A stretch of 64,000 nucleotides of DNA. Source: Actinomadura violacea. GTDB lineage: Bacteria; Actinomycetota; Actinomycetes; Streptosporangiales; Streptosporangiaceae. Below are positions 1-8,424 of this stretch, in pieces (position 1 is the stretch's first letter; every line of letters starts with the position of its first letter). The position numbers and the translations under genes are program-made. The notes beneath the pieces are model-generated. The model was not told where the DNA came from, did not search any database, and worked only from the letters and a program-made list of their open reading frames with translations. The stretch is from the NCBI RefSeq assembly GCF_017573465.1, contig NZ_JAGEPF010000030.1, positions 1-64,000 of the forward strand. The letters run 5' to 3'.

Positions 1-813
1 TCACGCTCCTCCCCTGCCCGCCGCTCTGCCGTCCTCGGGCCGGGGGGCGCGTCCGGGCCCGCGGCGCGCGACGGCCTGACCCGCGTCCTGTCCGCAGCGG
101 CCCGTCCCTGGCGGGGGCGGCGCCGCCGGGCGGCCCTGGCCCTGGCCCTGGGCGCCGCCGCGGCGGCGGCCGTCGCCGCCGCCGTCGCCGTTCCCCTCCT
201 GCTCGACGCCGGAGGGCACGGCGGGGGCGCGCCCTCCGTCAAGGCGCACGTGCTGAGCGAGGACTTCGGCGGCGCCGCGGACGGCTGGCCCGTGGGCACC
301 TGGCCCTACTCCTCCACGGCGGTCGAGAACGGCGGCTACGTCGTCACGCAGACGGCGGGCCCCGCCTACCACGCGGTGGACGCCCCTTCCGGAGCCAGGC
401 CGGCGAACGTGTCCGTCACCGCCACCATCCGCCTGCGTTCCGGCGACCCGGCCGACGAGGCGGGCGTGTTCTGCCGCGGCGACGGGACGGCCGGATACGA
501 GGTGCTCCTCGACGGCAGGGGCGCGGTCGTGATCCGCAAGGGCGGCACCGACGGCGGGCCGGTACTGGCAAGGTCCGCGCGGCCGGTCGCGGGGCCGGGA
601 CGGGCGGTGCGGTTGCGGGCGACCTGCCAGGCGGTGCCGGGCGGGGTCCGGGTCCGGGCCTGGGCCGGGGGCCGGGAGGCCGCCGGCACCGTCGCCCGGC
701 CGGCGCTCCCCGCCGCCGGCACGTTCGGCGTCGTCGCCGGCCGGCCGGACCGCGGCTGGGGCACCCCCGCGACCGCGGCCGTGTTCGACGGCTTCGCCGC
801 CGACCGGATCTGA
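1..813 (+). CDS. C-terminal part of a membrane protein with extracytoplasmic domain, probably a receptor Ser/Thr kinase (partial)
   Basis: The reading frame is open from the first base to the TGA at 811-813, so the gene begins outside the window and about 270 residues are visible. They show an Arg-rich juxtamembrane stretch, one hydrophobic Ala/Val/Leu helix at about residues 46-70, then a roughly 190-residue extracytoplasmic domain opening with an acidic-Phe-Gly motif (EDFGG) and rich in beta strands. This layout (basic linker, one helix, LamG-like sensory domain) is common in actinobacterial receptor Ser/Thr kinases. The catalytic domain is not visible, so the kinase assignment is inference. 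A GTG at 250 could start a shorter protein but would drop the membrane helix. The next gene is convergent. Confidence 0.6.
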   Translation, partial: SRSSPARRSAVLGPGGASGPAARDGLTRVLSAAARPWRGRRRRAALALALGAAAAAAVAAAVAVPLLLDAGGHGGGAPSVKAHVLSEDFGGAADGWPVGTWPYSSTAVENGGYVVTQTAGPAYHAVDAPSGARPANVSVTATIRLRSGDPADEAGVFCRGDGTAGYEVLLDGRGAVVIRKGGTDGGPVLARSARPVAGPGRAVRLRATCQAVPGGVRVRAWAGGREAAGTVARPALPAAGTFGVVAGRPDRGWGTPATAAVFDGFAADRI

Positions 814-841
814 GCCGGCGGCGCCCCCGCCGCCCCGCCCG

Positions 842-2389
842 TCACCGCACGGTCAGGCCGGCGACGGTCGCGTCATTGATCTTCGTCCACGGCACCAGCA
901 CGCTGACCCTGCTCGTGGCCGGCGGCAGCTTGTAGGCGCCCCACAGCGTGAACGACTCGCCCGGCCCCAGCTCCTGCCTGCCGCTCTGCGACCTCAGCGA
1001 GGAGCACACGCACTGCCCGTTGGAGGTCTCCATCGGGTAGTAGTGCATCTTCGCCGCCGGGTCCAGCAGCAGCACTCCGCCGGCCGCGGCGCCCCGGTCC
1101 AGCGGGAAGGAGCCGTGGACGCTGGAACTGCGGTCCAGCCGCGACAGCACGTCGATCGTCGACGAGCCGGTGTTGCGGATCGTCCACACCAGGGTCGTCA
1201 CCCCGGCCGCGTCCCGGTGCAGCGCGTTGACCTCGACCTTCAGCCCCCGCGCCGCCGGAGCGGCGAACGTGGCGCTGCCCAGCACCGGCGGCGCTCCCGG
1301 CGTGTACCGGAACGGCGCCCCCGACGCGGCCGGGGCCGCCGGCTGCGGCGGCCGCGAGAACTTCACCGTGACGCGCCGGTTCTTGCGCCGCCCCTGCTCG
1401 CCGTCGTTCGGCGCGACCGGGTCCGCGGACCCGTGCCCCGCCGCGGCGAACGTCACGCCCTGCCGGGTGACCAGCTGCTTGAGCCGGCCGGCGACGGTCT
1501 GCGCGCGGCGCTCGGAGAGCGGCTGGTTGATGGCGTCGTTGCCGGAGGTGTCGGTATAGCCGTCCACCGACACCGTCGCGCCCCGGGACGCGTCGACCTG
1601 CTTGGCGAGGCCCTGGAGCAGCGCCGTCGCCCGCGGCGTCAGGTCCGCCTTGTTCAGCGCGAAGAGCACGTCCGACGACAGCATGACCCACCGGTTGTCG
1701 GCGTCCTCGGTGATGGACTGCTCGTCGCCCTCGGCGGCGCTGGACACCGTGAACACCCGGGGCTTGCCCTGCTGCGCCGACGCCGGGTCGACCGTCTGCC
1801 CGGGCAGCGGGCGCACCGCGCCCGTGCCGAGCGGCACGTCCTGGAACGCCACCCCCGTCGGCAGCGTGACCGTCGCCGCGCGCACGTCCGCGGGCGGCGC
1901 CGGGAACACCGCGTAGACCCCCAGCGACGCCCCGGCCGCGACCTTCGTCCCGGTGAGGTCGGAGCACATGCAGGTGCCGTCCGCGGTCGCCAGCGGCAGG
2001 TAGAGGCGGTCGCCGCGCCCGTCCAGCAGTCCGAGACCGGAGGCGAAGAAGATGTTGCCCGAGTCGGGGTCGTTGGACTGGTCACCGAACGCGTCGGAGA
2101 CGTCCACCGGCGCCTTCCCGTCATTGACGAGCTTCATCTGGGCGGTCACGGTGTTGCCCGGCGTCCGGCTCAGCGTCGTCAGCTCCAGATGCGCCGGGCC
2201 GTCCTTCAGCGCCATGGGCACCGATCGGTCCAGTCCCGCCGCCGGCCCGCCCGTGCGCGGCGTCGTGGTGCCGGCGTGCGGCTTCTTGCCGCCACCGCCA
2301 CCGCCGCAGCCGGCCAGGGCGATGAGCACGGCCGTCAGCGCCGCGCCGCAGGGACCGATGCGCCGCAGCCGATGTCCTGCTGATTTCAT
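842..2389 (-). CDS. OmpA-family domain lipoprotein with a duplicated flanking domain
   Basis: A secreted lipoprotein of 515 residues. The signal peptide ends in a lipobox (LAGC, lipidated Cys28). A duplicated beta-rich domain lies at about residues 65-190 and 380-515, and each copy carries a Cys-x-Cys motif (Cys140/142 and Cys460/462). Between them is an OmpA-C-like peptidoglycan-binding domain (about 235-345) containing the family signature N-x2-LS-x2-RA-x2-V. OmpA-like domains bind diaminopimelate peptidoglycan, so the protein probably anchors something to the wall. It is the last gene of the Tad cluster, after the pilin, which suggests a role in pilus anchoring (inference). The ATG at 2389 is preferred because GAGGA lies 5 bases upstream; ATGs at 2395 and 2419 are in frame but less well placed. 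Confidence 0.85.
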   Translation of the reverse strand: MKSAGHRLRRIGPCGAALTAVLIALAGCGGGGGGKKPHAGTTTPRTGGPAAGLDRSVPMALKDGPAHLELTTLSRTPGNTVTAQMKLVNDGKAPVDVSDAFGDQSNDPDSGNIFFASGLGLLDGRGDRLYLPLATADGTCMCSDLTGTKVAAGASLGVYAVFPAPPADVRAATVTLPTGVAFQDVPLGTGAVRPLPGQTVDPASAQQGKPRVFTVSSAAEGDEQSITEDADNRWVMLSSDVLFALNKADLTPRATALLQGLAKQVDASRGATVSVDGYTDTSGNDAINQPLSERRAQTVAGRLKQLVTRQGVTFAAAGHGSADPVAPNDGEQGRRKNRRVTVKFSRPPQPAAPAASGAPFRYTPGAPPVLGSATFAAPAARGLKVEVNALHRDAAGVTTLVWTIRNTGSSTIDVLSRLDRSSSVHGSFPLDRGAAAGGVLLLDPAAKMHYYPMETSNGQCVCSSLRSQSGRQELGPGESFTLWGAYKLPPATSRVSVLVPWTKINDATVAGLTVR

Positions 2390-2420
2390 GACCATCCTCG
2401 TTTCCGTTCCAGACACCACG

Positions 2421-2464
2421 AAGCGGTGGAGAGGACCGCCGAAATGGCGACCTCTCCACCGCTT
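2421..2464 (-). terminator. Hairpin between the Flp pilin and OmpA genes
   Basis: A perfect 14-bp inverted repeat (2421-2434 and 2451-2464) with a 16-base loop lies just downstream of the pilin gene and about 30 bases before the OmpA-lipoprotein start. It could terminate transcription partly or stabilise the 3' end of pilin mRNA, giving more pilin than lipoprotein. There is no U-tract, as is usual in GC-rich actinobacteria. Confidence 0.6.
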
Positions 2465-2519
2465 GTTCGCAGGCCCTCAGTGCGTGCGGCCCCGAATGTC
2501 CGACTCCGCGAAATCGGCC

Positions 2520-2753
2520 TTACTGCTTCTTGCCACCGCCGCCGCCGAACAGCTTGTTGAGCGCCCCCGTGAACTGCGTCTTGAGGGTCGAGTTGACGAC
2601 GGCGATCAGCACGCCGATGATCGCCGCGGACACCAGGATCAGCGCCGCGTACTCGATCCCGGTCGCACCGCGCTCCCGGCGGGCCTGCAGGTTCTCGACC
2701 CTGTCCTGGACGAACGTCTGCAGGGTCACGTACAGCGGGATGATCGGATTCAT
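2520..2753 (-). CDS. flp: Flp/Fap-type pilin (Tad pilus major subunit)
   Basis: A 77-residue prepilin. The short basic leader ends in RG, followed by ATGIEY and a long hydrophobic helix (about residues 36-53). This is the class III (Flp) prepilin-peptidase signature: cleavage after Gly29, Glu at mature position 5 and Tyr at position 6. The tail is Gly/Lys-rich. The mature subunit would polymerise into the Tad/Flp pilus driven by the TadA, TadB and TadC proteins encoded upstream. The ATG at 2753 is chosen because GGAGG lies 6 bases ahead; an ATG 27 bases further upstream lacks this. No prepilin peptidase gene is visible in the cluster. Confidence 0.9.
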   Translation of the reverse strand: MNPIIPLYVTLQTFVQDRVENLQARRERGATGIEYAALILVSAAIIGVLIAVVNSTLKTQFTGALNKLFGGGGGKKQ

Positions 2754-2903
2754 CGGTTGCCTCCGGCTGTTGCCCGTCACACTTCCTGGAAAGGAACGGT
2801 ACGGAAACCTCCGGCGGCCCCACAGGGCCCGGCGGCCCTATTGCGGTCCCATTCCCGGGACGCCCGGAAGGGCCCACGGGCCCAGGCCGGCGAATACGCC
2901 GCA

Positions 2904-3638
2904 TCACCGGGTCTCCTCCTGCGCGGTCCCGATCCAGTGTGCTATCGCCGCCCCCCGCGAACCGACTCCGAGTTTGGCGTAGATACGGTTCACATGGTTC
3001 TTGACGGTCTTCTCCGCCAGGAACAGCCGGTGCGCGATCTCGCCGTTGGAGAAACCCTGCACGATCAGCCGCATGACCTCCGCCTCGCGGGCGGACAGGT
3101 CGAACCGGGCGGCGTCGGCGAACGCGGGCGGGTCCGCCGCCCCCGGCGGCGGGCCCGCCGCGGCGGCCCCGGCGGGCGGAGGTGCGGCCCCGGCGGGTGC
3201 GGGCGGCGGCGCGGACCCGGCGGGCGACTCGCGTACCGCCCCGACCAGCGCCGAGATGGCGGCCTGCGAGAACGGGTGACCGCCCGCCACCGCCTCGTTC
3301 ACCGCCCCGGTGAGCTCCGCGGGGGTGAACGAGCCGTGGACGAGGTAGCCGACCGCCCCGTTGGCGATCGCCGCGCGGACCACGTCGGAGTCGTCGGTGT
3401 AGGTCAGCATGACGACCTTGCTGGTCCGGCTGATCGCGGCGGCCGCCGCCACCCCGTCCAGCAGCGGCATCTGCACGTCGAGCAGCACCACGTCCGGCCG
3501 CAGCCGCTCGATCAGCGCGAGCGCGCTCTCGCCGTCGCCCGCCTCGCCGACGACCTCGATCCCCTCGGCCTCCAGCAGCGACACCAGGCCCATGCGGACG
3601 ACGACATTGTCGTCGACGACCACCGCTCTGACGTTCAT
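2904..3638 (-). CDS. LuxR/NarL-family response regulator
   Basis: A 244-residue regulator with a receiver domain (residues 3-120) and a LuxR-type helix-turn-helix (about 180-240). The phospho-acceptor is Asp54 in the LLDVQMP context; the acidic pair Asp9-Asp10 and Thr79 are present. The usual switch lysine (GYLLK in NarL relatives) is replaced, giving GYLVH with His101. A roughly 45-residue Ala/Pro/Gly linker separates the domains. It is encoded two bases after the histidine kinase stop, with GGAGG upstream of the ATG, so the two form a two-component pair inside the Tad operon and probably control pilus expression (inference). Confidence 0.9.
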   Translation of the reverse strand: MNVRAVVVDDNVVVRMGLVSLLEAEGIEVVGEAGDGESALALIERLRPDVVLLDVQMPLLDGVAAAAAISRTSKVVMLTYTDDSDVVRAAIANGAVGYLVHGSFTPAELTGAVNEAVAGGHPFSQAAISALVGAVRESPAGSAPPPAPAGAAPPPAGAAAAGPPPGAADPPAFADAARFDLSAREAEVMRLIVQGFSNGEIAHRLFLAEKTVKNHVNRIYAKLGVGSRGAAIAHWIGTAQEETR

Positions 3639-3640
3639 CG

Positions 3641-4858
3641 TCACACCTCCGCAAGCCGTTCGTGCACCGGTTCCTCGGCGGGGAGCCTGACGGTCAGGGT
3701 GGTGCCCGCCCCCGGCTCCGAGGCCATCAGCACCATGCCGCCGACGCGTTCGGCCCGCTCGTGCAGGCCGATCAGTCCGTAGTGGCCGCCGGCGGCCAGG
3801 TCCGCGAGCGGCCGCGGCCGGAAACCGCGGCCGTCGTCGGTCACGGTGATCACCACGTCCGCGCCCTCGCGCGCCAGCCGCACCCCGACGCGCGCCGCCC
3901 CGGCGTGCCGGTCGATGTTCTCCAGGGCCTCGGCGAGGATCGACTTCAGCTCGTGGCGGACGCGCACCGGCAGATCGGCCGACGCGTCCAGCTCGCAGGC
4001 CACCGCCGTGCCGGTCGCGGCCGCCCAGCTCTCGGCGACCTCCCGGAACACCTCGGGCAGCGGCCGGACCAGCGCGTCCTCGCGAAGCTCCGACAGCAGC
4101 TGCCGCGCCTCCCGGGAGGCGATCTCGGCCGCCGCGGCGACACCGCGCGCCTCCCGCGCCGCCCGCGACTGGTCCTGGAACGTCCACTTCGGCAGCGCCG
4201 CCGCCGCCATCGCGATGCCCCGCAGCGTCTTGGCCAGGGAGTCGTGCATCTCGCGGGCCAGCCGCGCCCGCTCCTCGGCCGCGGCGGCCTGCACCTCGGC
4301 CCGCCGCAGGTCCGCCTCCTGGGCCACCATGTCGTCCAGCAGGTGCCGCAGCGCCACCCCCGCGAAGCCCGCCAGCGGGTAGTACAGCGGCTGGCCCAGC
4401 ACGACCTGGAAACTGAAGTCGATCTTCTCGGTGATCGTCAGGCTGTAGGTCGTGTAGTAGCAGAGGATCTCCAGCGTCGCGACGACCAGCATGCCCTGCC
4501 AGCGGTACAGCAGCCCCGCCAGCGCGGCCGTCACCACCGTGGACAGGAAGAACGGCCCCGCGAGCCCGCCGATGCCGAGCGCGGTGAACAGCACCCCCAT
4601 GTCCAGCGCGAACAGCAGCGGATGCGCGGCCAGGTGCGGGGCGATGAACCGCCAGCAGCGCGACGCCAGCCACGACAGCACCACGATCGACAGCACCAGC
4701 ACGAAGGAGACGGCCGTCAGCTCCTGGACGGGGAGCAGCAGCAGCGTGACCGCAGCGATCAGCATGCGGATCTGCATCAGCATCCGGAACGCGGCACCGA
4801 CCCGCTCCGGCACCGGCCCGCCGCCCGCCGCGGCCGCCTCAGTTCCCGAAGAGCCCAC
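3641..4858 (-). CDS. Membrane sensor histidine kinase (HisKA_3/NarX-like)
   Basis: About 405 residues. The N-terminal third has several membrane helices with almost no extracellular loops, suggesting intramembrane or cytoplasmic sensing. It is followed by the dimerisation box with the phospho-acceptor His in REMHDSLAKTL (about residue 205) and a C-terminal HATPase_c domain with the DDGRGF and GLIGLHERAE motifs. It partners the response regulator encoded immediately downstream. The start is uncertain. A GTG at 4858, whose 5' end overlaps the tadC 3' end by about 20 bases, is preferred; a TTG at 4894 is also in frame. No strong ribosome-binding site decides between them. Confidence 0.85.
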   Translation of the reverse strand: MGSSGTEAAAAGGGPVPERVGAAFRMLMQIRMLIAAVTLLLLPVQELTAVSFVLVLSIVVLSWLASRCWRFIAPHLAAHPLLFALDMGVLFTALGIGGLAGPFFLSTVVTAALAGLLYRWQGMLVVATLEILCYYTTYSLTITEKIDFSFQVVLGQPLYYPLAGFAGVALRHLLDDMVAQEADLRRAEVQAAAAEERARLAREMHDSLAKTLRGIAMAAAALPKWTFQDQSRAAREARGVAAAAEIASREARQLLSELREDALVRPLPEVFREVAESWAAATGTAVACELDASADLPVRVRHELKSILAEALENIDRHAGAARVGVRLAREGADVVITVTDDGRGFRPRPLADLAAGGHYGLIGLHERAERVGGMVLMASEPGAGTTLTVRLPAEEPVHERLAEV

Positions 4859-5729
4859 CCGTACCCGCCCCCGACCCGTAGAAGAGCGCACCAAGAACGA
4901 TCAGCATCAGAGCCGGCAGCGTCAGCCCCATGGTCACCGCCGTGATCTTCGGGGTGGTGCGCTGCGCCTTGCGCTTGGCCCACTGGGCCGAGGTGCGGCG
5001 CATGTCGTTGCTGATGTCCATGAGCGCGCCGCTCAGCGGCGCGCCCAGCTCCTCGGCCTGCAGCAGCGCCGTGACGAACTGGTTGACCGCCTCGGAGCCG
5101 GCCCGCCCGCGCAGGTCCTCGAACGCCTCCCGGCGCGGCGTCCCCAGCTCCATCTGCCGGAGCGCGACGAGGAACTCCTCCGCGAGCGGTCCCGGCATGC
5201 TGTCGGCGGCCCGCGCGAGCGCCGTCCGGAAGCCGAGCCCGGCGCTGACGGTCACCGCCAGCACGTCGAGGAAGTCCGGCATCGACCGCTGGATGTCGTC
5301 CTTCCTGGCCTGCCTGCGGCCGTACAGCGTCAGCTCGGGCTGCAGGACGCCGAGCAGGCACAGCACGCCGAACAGCGAGTGGCCGCTGAGCATGAGCAGC
5401 AGCCCCAGCACGCCGAACAGCACGACGTACCCGGCCGTCCGGCGGGCATAGGACTCCACCGTGAGGCCGCCGGGCCGGCCGGCGGCGTCGATCCGGGCGC
5501 GGACCTGCCGCCGCCACGGCGCCACCAGCTCGACGGCGAGCCGGGAGAACGGCGTCCCGATCCGCTCGGCGACCAGGTCGAGCACGAACACGTCGCGGTC
5601 GGCGCTGCCGCCGGCCGGCGGCAGCGCCGACGCGGTCACCCGCTCCCCGGACGTCGCCAGGGCCAGCCCCCAGGCCCCGAGCAGCGTGCACAGGGCCGCC
5701 GCGGCGCCGATGGCGAAAGCGGTCATCAT
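4839..5729 (-). CDS. tadC: Tad pilus assembly inner-membrane protein TadC (T2SS F family)
   Basis: A 296-residue polytopic protein with an N-terminal helix, a pair of helices near residues 95-135 and two at the C-terminus, surrounding a cytoplasmic T2SSF/GspF-type helical domain. TadB and TadC form the membrane platform on which the TadA ATPase drives Flp polymerisation. The start lies four bases after the tadB stop and the gene overlaps the following kinase, consistent with a coupled operon. The length fits the family. Confidence 0.88.
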   Translation of the reverse strand: MMTAFAIGAAAALCTLLGAWGLALATSGERVTASALPPAGGSADRDVFVLDLVAERIGTPFSRLAVELVAPWRRQVRARIDAAGRPGGLTVESYARRTAGYVVLFGVLGLLLMLSGHSLFGVLCLLGVLQPELTLYGRRQARKDDIQRSMPDFLDVLAVTVSAGLGFRTALARAADSMPGPLAEEFLVALRQMELGTPRREAFEDLRGRAGSEAVNQFVTALLQAEELGAPLSGALMDISNDMRRTSAQWAKRKAQRTTPKITAVTMGLTLPALMLIVLGALFYGSGAGTGGLFGN

Positions 5730-5733
5730 GACC

Positions 5734-6663
5734 TCACACGTCGATCCGGGTGATGCGGCGGATGATGAGCAGGCTCGCGACGAACAGCAGCGCCGCGACG
5801 CCGAGGATGACCTGGCCGACGAGCCGCTCGCTCATCACCCGCAGGGCGCCCGGCTGGAGCAGGTTGATCAGCCCCAGCCCGGCCACGCTGAGCGCGCCGA
5901 CCGCCCAGTTGGTGACGACCGCCTCGCCCATGATCGTCCGTACCTCGCGGCGGGTCTCCTTGCGCTCCTCCAGCGTGCTCGCGATGGTGCGCAGCGCGGT
6001 GACCAGCGAGCCGCCCGCCCGCGCGGACACCACCAGGGTGCTGACCAGCACGCCGAGCTCCCGGGACGGCAGCCGCTCGACGAGCGCGCGCAGCGCCTCG
6101 TCCAGCGGCTGGCCGATGCGCAGCGCGTCGGCCGTGCGCTTGAGCTCCTCGCCCGCCGGATCGGCCAGCTCGTCCGCCGCTATCTCGATGGCGGTGCGCA
6201 TCACCAGCCCGGCGTGCGTCGCGTTGGACAGCACACGCGCCAGCTCCGGCAGCTGCGCGATGAACTCCTCCCTGCGCCGGTCCTCCCTGCGCCTGACGTA
6301 GGCCAGGAACAGGAACCCGACGCCGACCGCCGCGGCAAGCCCGAACACCGGGGCGATCCACTGCCCGATGAGGACGATCGCCGCGGCGCCGCCCACGATC
6401 ATCAGGCCGAGGAACGTGGACACCGGCATGCGGATGCCGGACGCGGCGAGCCGCCGGGCGAGGGCCTTGCCCACGCCGGTCCGGCGGACGGCGATGTCGA
6501 ACCGGCCGCGCAGCGTCAGCATGCGGGCGTCGGAGCCCAGCACCGACCGCGCGACGAGCCGGCGCCGCTGCCCCCAGCCGGCCGCCAGGTCCCCCAGGCC
6601 CCAGATCGCCACCGCGAGCGTCACCGCGAGCAGCAGCAGGATCACGGGATACGGAACGTTCAC
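5734..6663 (-). CDS. tadB: Tad pilus assembly protein TadB (T2SS F family)
   Basis: A 309-residue integral-membrane protein with an N-terminal helix, a mid-protein hairpin of helices (about residues 85-125), a GspF-like cytoplasmic domain and C-terminal helices. It is the partner of TadC in the pilus assembly platform. Its ATG overlaps the tadA stop by four bases (ATGA), showing translational coupling. Assignment rests on position after the CpaF-type ATPase and on the T2SSF fold pattern; TadB and TadC are told apart mainly by order. Confidence 0.88.
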   Translation of the reverse strand: MNVPYPVILLLLAVTLAVAIWGLGDLAAGWGQRRRLVARSVLGSDARMLTLRGRFDIAVRRTGVGKALARRLAASGIRMPVSTFLGLMIVGGAAAIVLIGQWIAPVFGLAAAVGVGFLFLAYVRRREDRRREEFIAQLPELARVLSNATHAGLVMRTAIEIAADELADPAGEELKRTADALRIGQPLDEALRALVERLPSRELGVLVSTLVVSARAGGSLVTALRTIASTLEERKETRREVRTIMGEAVVTNWAVGALSVAGLGLINLLQPGALRVMSERLVGQVILGVAALLFVASLLIIRRITRIDV

Positions 6664-8015
6664 GGTGAGAACCTCCTCGTCGCCGGGCCGCCGCCGGCCA
6701 TGCCGCCGCCCGGTGCGCCGGCCCGCGGGGCGAAGGCGGGCGGGATGCCCTCCCCCGCGTAGAACAGCTTCTCCGCCAGCGCCGCGGGAAGGGGATGCGG
6801 CGTGAACACGCCCCGCACCACCCGGTCCGCGCCGACCGGCTCGGCCTCGAAGTGCATGACGCGGTGCAGGACGAGGTCCCCGCGCGCGGACTCGACCACG
6901 GCCACCTCGGCGAGCCGCCGCGACCCGTCCGGCCCCCGGCTCAGCTGGACCACCACGTCGATCGCGCTGCTGATCTGCGCGCTGATCGCCTCGTAGGGGA
7001 GCTTCACGTCGCTCATGCTCGCCAGGGTCTGCAGCCGGTGCACCGTGTCGTCGGTGGAGTTGGCGTGCACCGTCACCAGCGACCCGTCGTGCCCGGTGTT
7101 CATCGCCTGCAGCATGTCGAGCGTCTCGCCGCCGCGGACCTCGCCGACGATGATGCGGTCGGGCCGCATCCGCAGCGCGTTGCGGACCAGGTCGCGGATC
7201 GTGATCGCGCCCTTGCCCTCGATGTTGGCGGGACGTGCCTCCAGCGGGATGACGTGCTCCTGCTTGAGCCGCAGCTCCGCCGAGTCCTCGATCGTGATGA
7301 TGCGCTCGCCGCCGGGGACGAACGCCGACAGGGCGTTCAGCATCGTGGTCTTCCCGGTCCCGGTGCCGCCCGCGATCACCAGGTTCAGCCGGGCGCGGAC
7401 GAACGCCGCCAGCAGCATGCCGGTCGCCTCGTCCAGCGACCTCATCCCCACCAGTTCCTCGATCGTGTACGCGCGGGGGAAGCGCCGGATGGTGAGGACC
7501 GGCCCCGCCAGCGAGAGCGGCGGGATCACCACGTTGACCCGCTCCCCGGTGGGCAGCCGGGCGTCCACCATCGGGCTCGAATGGTCCACCCGCCGGTTGA
7601 CCTTCGCCACGATGCGGTCGATGGTCTGGTACAGCTGGTCCTCGCTGGCGAAGCCGCCGTCGAGCCGCTGCACCCGGCCGAACCGCTCCACGAACACCGC
7701 GTCCGGCCCGTTCACCATGATCTCGGTGACGTCCGGGTCGTCGAGCAGCGGTTCCAGCACGCCGAGGCCGAGCGCCTCGTCCACCACCCGCTTGATGAGG
7801 TTGGCCCGCTCGTCGGCGGCCAGTACCGGGCCCTCCCGGGTGACCAGCAGGTCGGTCACCTTCTCCAGCCGGGTACGGCGCTGCTCCAGGGTGAGCCGCG
7901 CCAGCTCGTCGAGGTTGATCTCCTCCAGCAGCCGCTGCCGCCAGTGCCCGACCATGTGCTTGCTGGTCCGGTCGTTGGCCGACCTGTCGTCCTCCAGCCG
8001 ATCACGCAGAGGCAT
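6660..8015 (-). CDS. tadA: Tad pilus motor ATPase TadA/CpaF
   Basis: A 451-residue secretion ATPase of the GspE/VirB11 superfamily. It has an N-terminal helical domain, then a RecA-like core with Walker A GGTGTGKTT near residue 220, the Asp box (TIEDSAEL), Walker B (RIIVGEVRGGE) and the His-box region (TGHDGSLVTVHAN). It powers assembly of the Flp pilus through TadB and TadC. The family length is normal and all nucleotide-binding motifs are intact. It is followed with a four-base overlap by tadB. Confidence 0.95.
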   Translation of the reverse strand: MPLRDRLEDDRSANDRTSKHMVGHWRQRLLEEINLDELARLTLEQRRTRLEKVTDLLVTREGPVLAADERANLIKRVVDEALGLGVLEPLLDDPDVTEIMVNGPDAVFVERFGRVQRLDGGFASEDQLYQTIDRIVAKVNRRVDHSSPMVDARLPTGERVNVVIPPLSLAGPVLTIRRFPRAYTIEELVGMRSLDEATGMLLAAFVRARLNLVIAGGTGTGKTTMLNALSAFVPGGERIITIEDSAELRLKQEHVIPLEARPANIEGKGAITIRDLVRNALRMRPDRIIVGEVRGGETLDMLQAMNTGHDGSLVTVHANSTDDTVHRLQTLASMSDVKLPYEAISAQISSAIDVVVQLSRGPDGSRRLAEVAVVESARGDLVLHRVMHFEAEPVGADRVVRGVFTPHPLPAALAEKLFYAGEGIPPAFAPRAGAPGGGMAGGGPATRRFSP

Positions 8016-8019
8016 CCGA

Positions 8020-8424
8020 TCACCCCAGCGGCATGGTGACGGAACGGGTCACGGTGTAGTCCAAGGGAATGCCCTTCCAGAGCAGGGGGAGCTTGGCGCG
8101 GACCTGGCAGTGGACGCCGTCCGCGCCGTGGACGGCGCGATGCCCGCCGGTGATCGTGTACTCGTTCAGCCACCCGGGCATCGCCCGGCCCGCGTACAGC
8201 GGGCACAGGCCGGGGTCGTAGCGCTGCCCGGCCTCCCGCGCCCCCGTCCGCGCCGCGTTGTCGACGCGCTCGATCGTCGTCGACCCCACGTACGCCTGGA
8301 ACGCGGTGAAGATCACCAGCAGCGCGACCGGCAGGACGCCCGCGTACTCCAGGGCCGCGGCGCCGCGGTCCGCGCCGAGGCCGGCACGGCGCACGCCGCG
8401 GGGGACCGCCCCGGCCGGCCTCAC
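8020..8424 (-). CDS. TadE-family pseudopilin
   Basis: A small protein of about 134 residues. A short basic leader precedes a single hydrophobic helix introduced by GAAALEYAGVLPV, the typical TadE/TadG N-terminus (acidic residue inside the helix start), and an extracytoplasmic domain with two cysteines follows. TadE proteins are minor pilins needed for Flp pilus assembly. The GTG at 8424 is chosen because it overlaps the stop of the preceding fusion gene (GTGA). A second TadE-like domain is fused to the upstream ATPase, so the operon encodes two minor pilins. Confidence 0.85.
   Translation of the reverse strand: MRPAGAVPRGVRRAGLGADRGAAALEYAGVLPVALLVIFTAFQAYVGSTTIERVDNAARTGAREAGQRYDPGLCPLYAGRAMPGWLNEYTITGGHRAVHGADGVHCQVRAKLPLLWKGIPLDYTVTRSVTMPLG

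Noticed and set aside
5724..5735. A frameshift or gap between tadB and tadC
   Set aside because: The four-base space is a normal operon junction; both proteins have complete family length.
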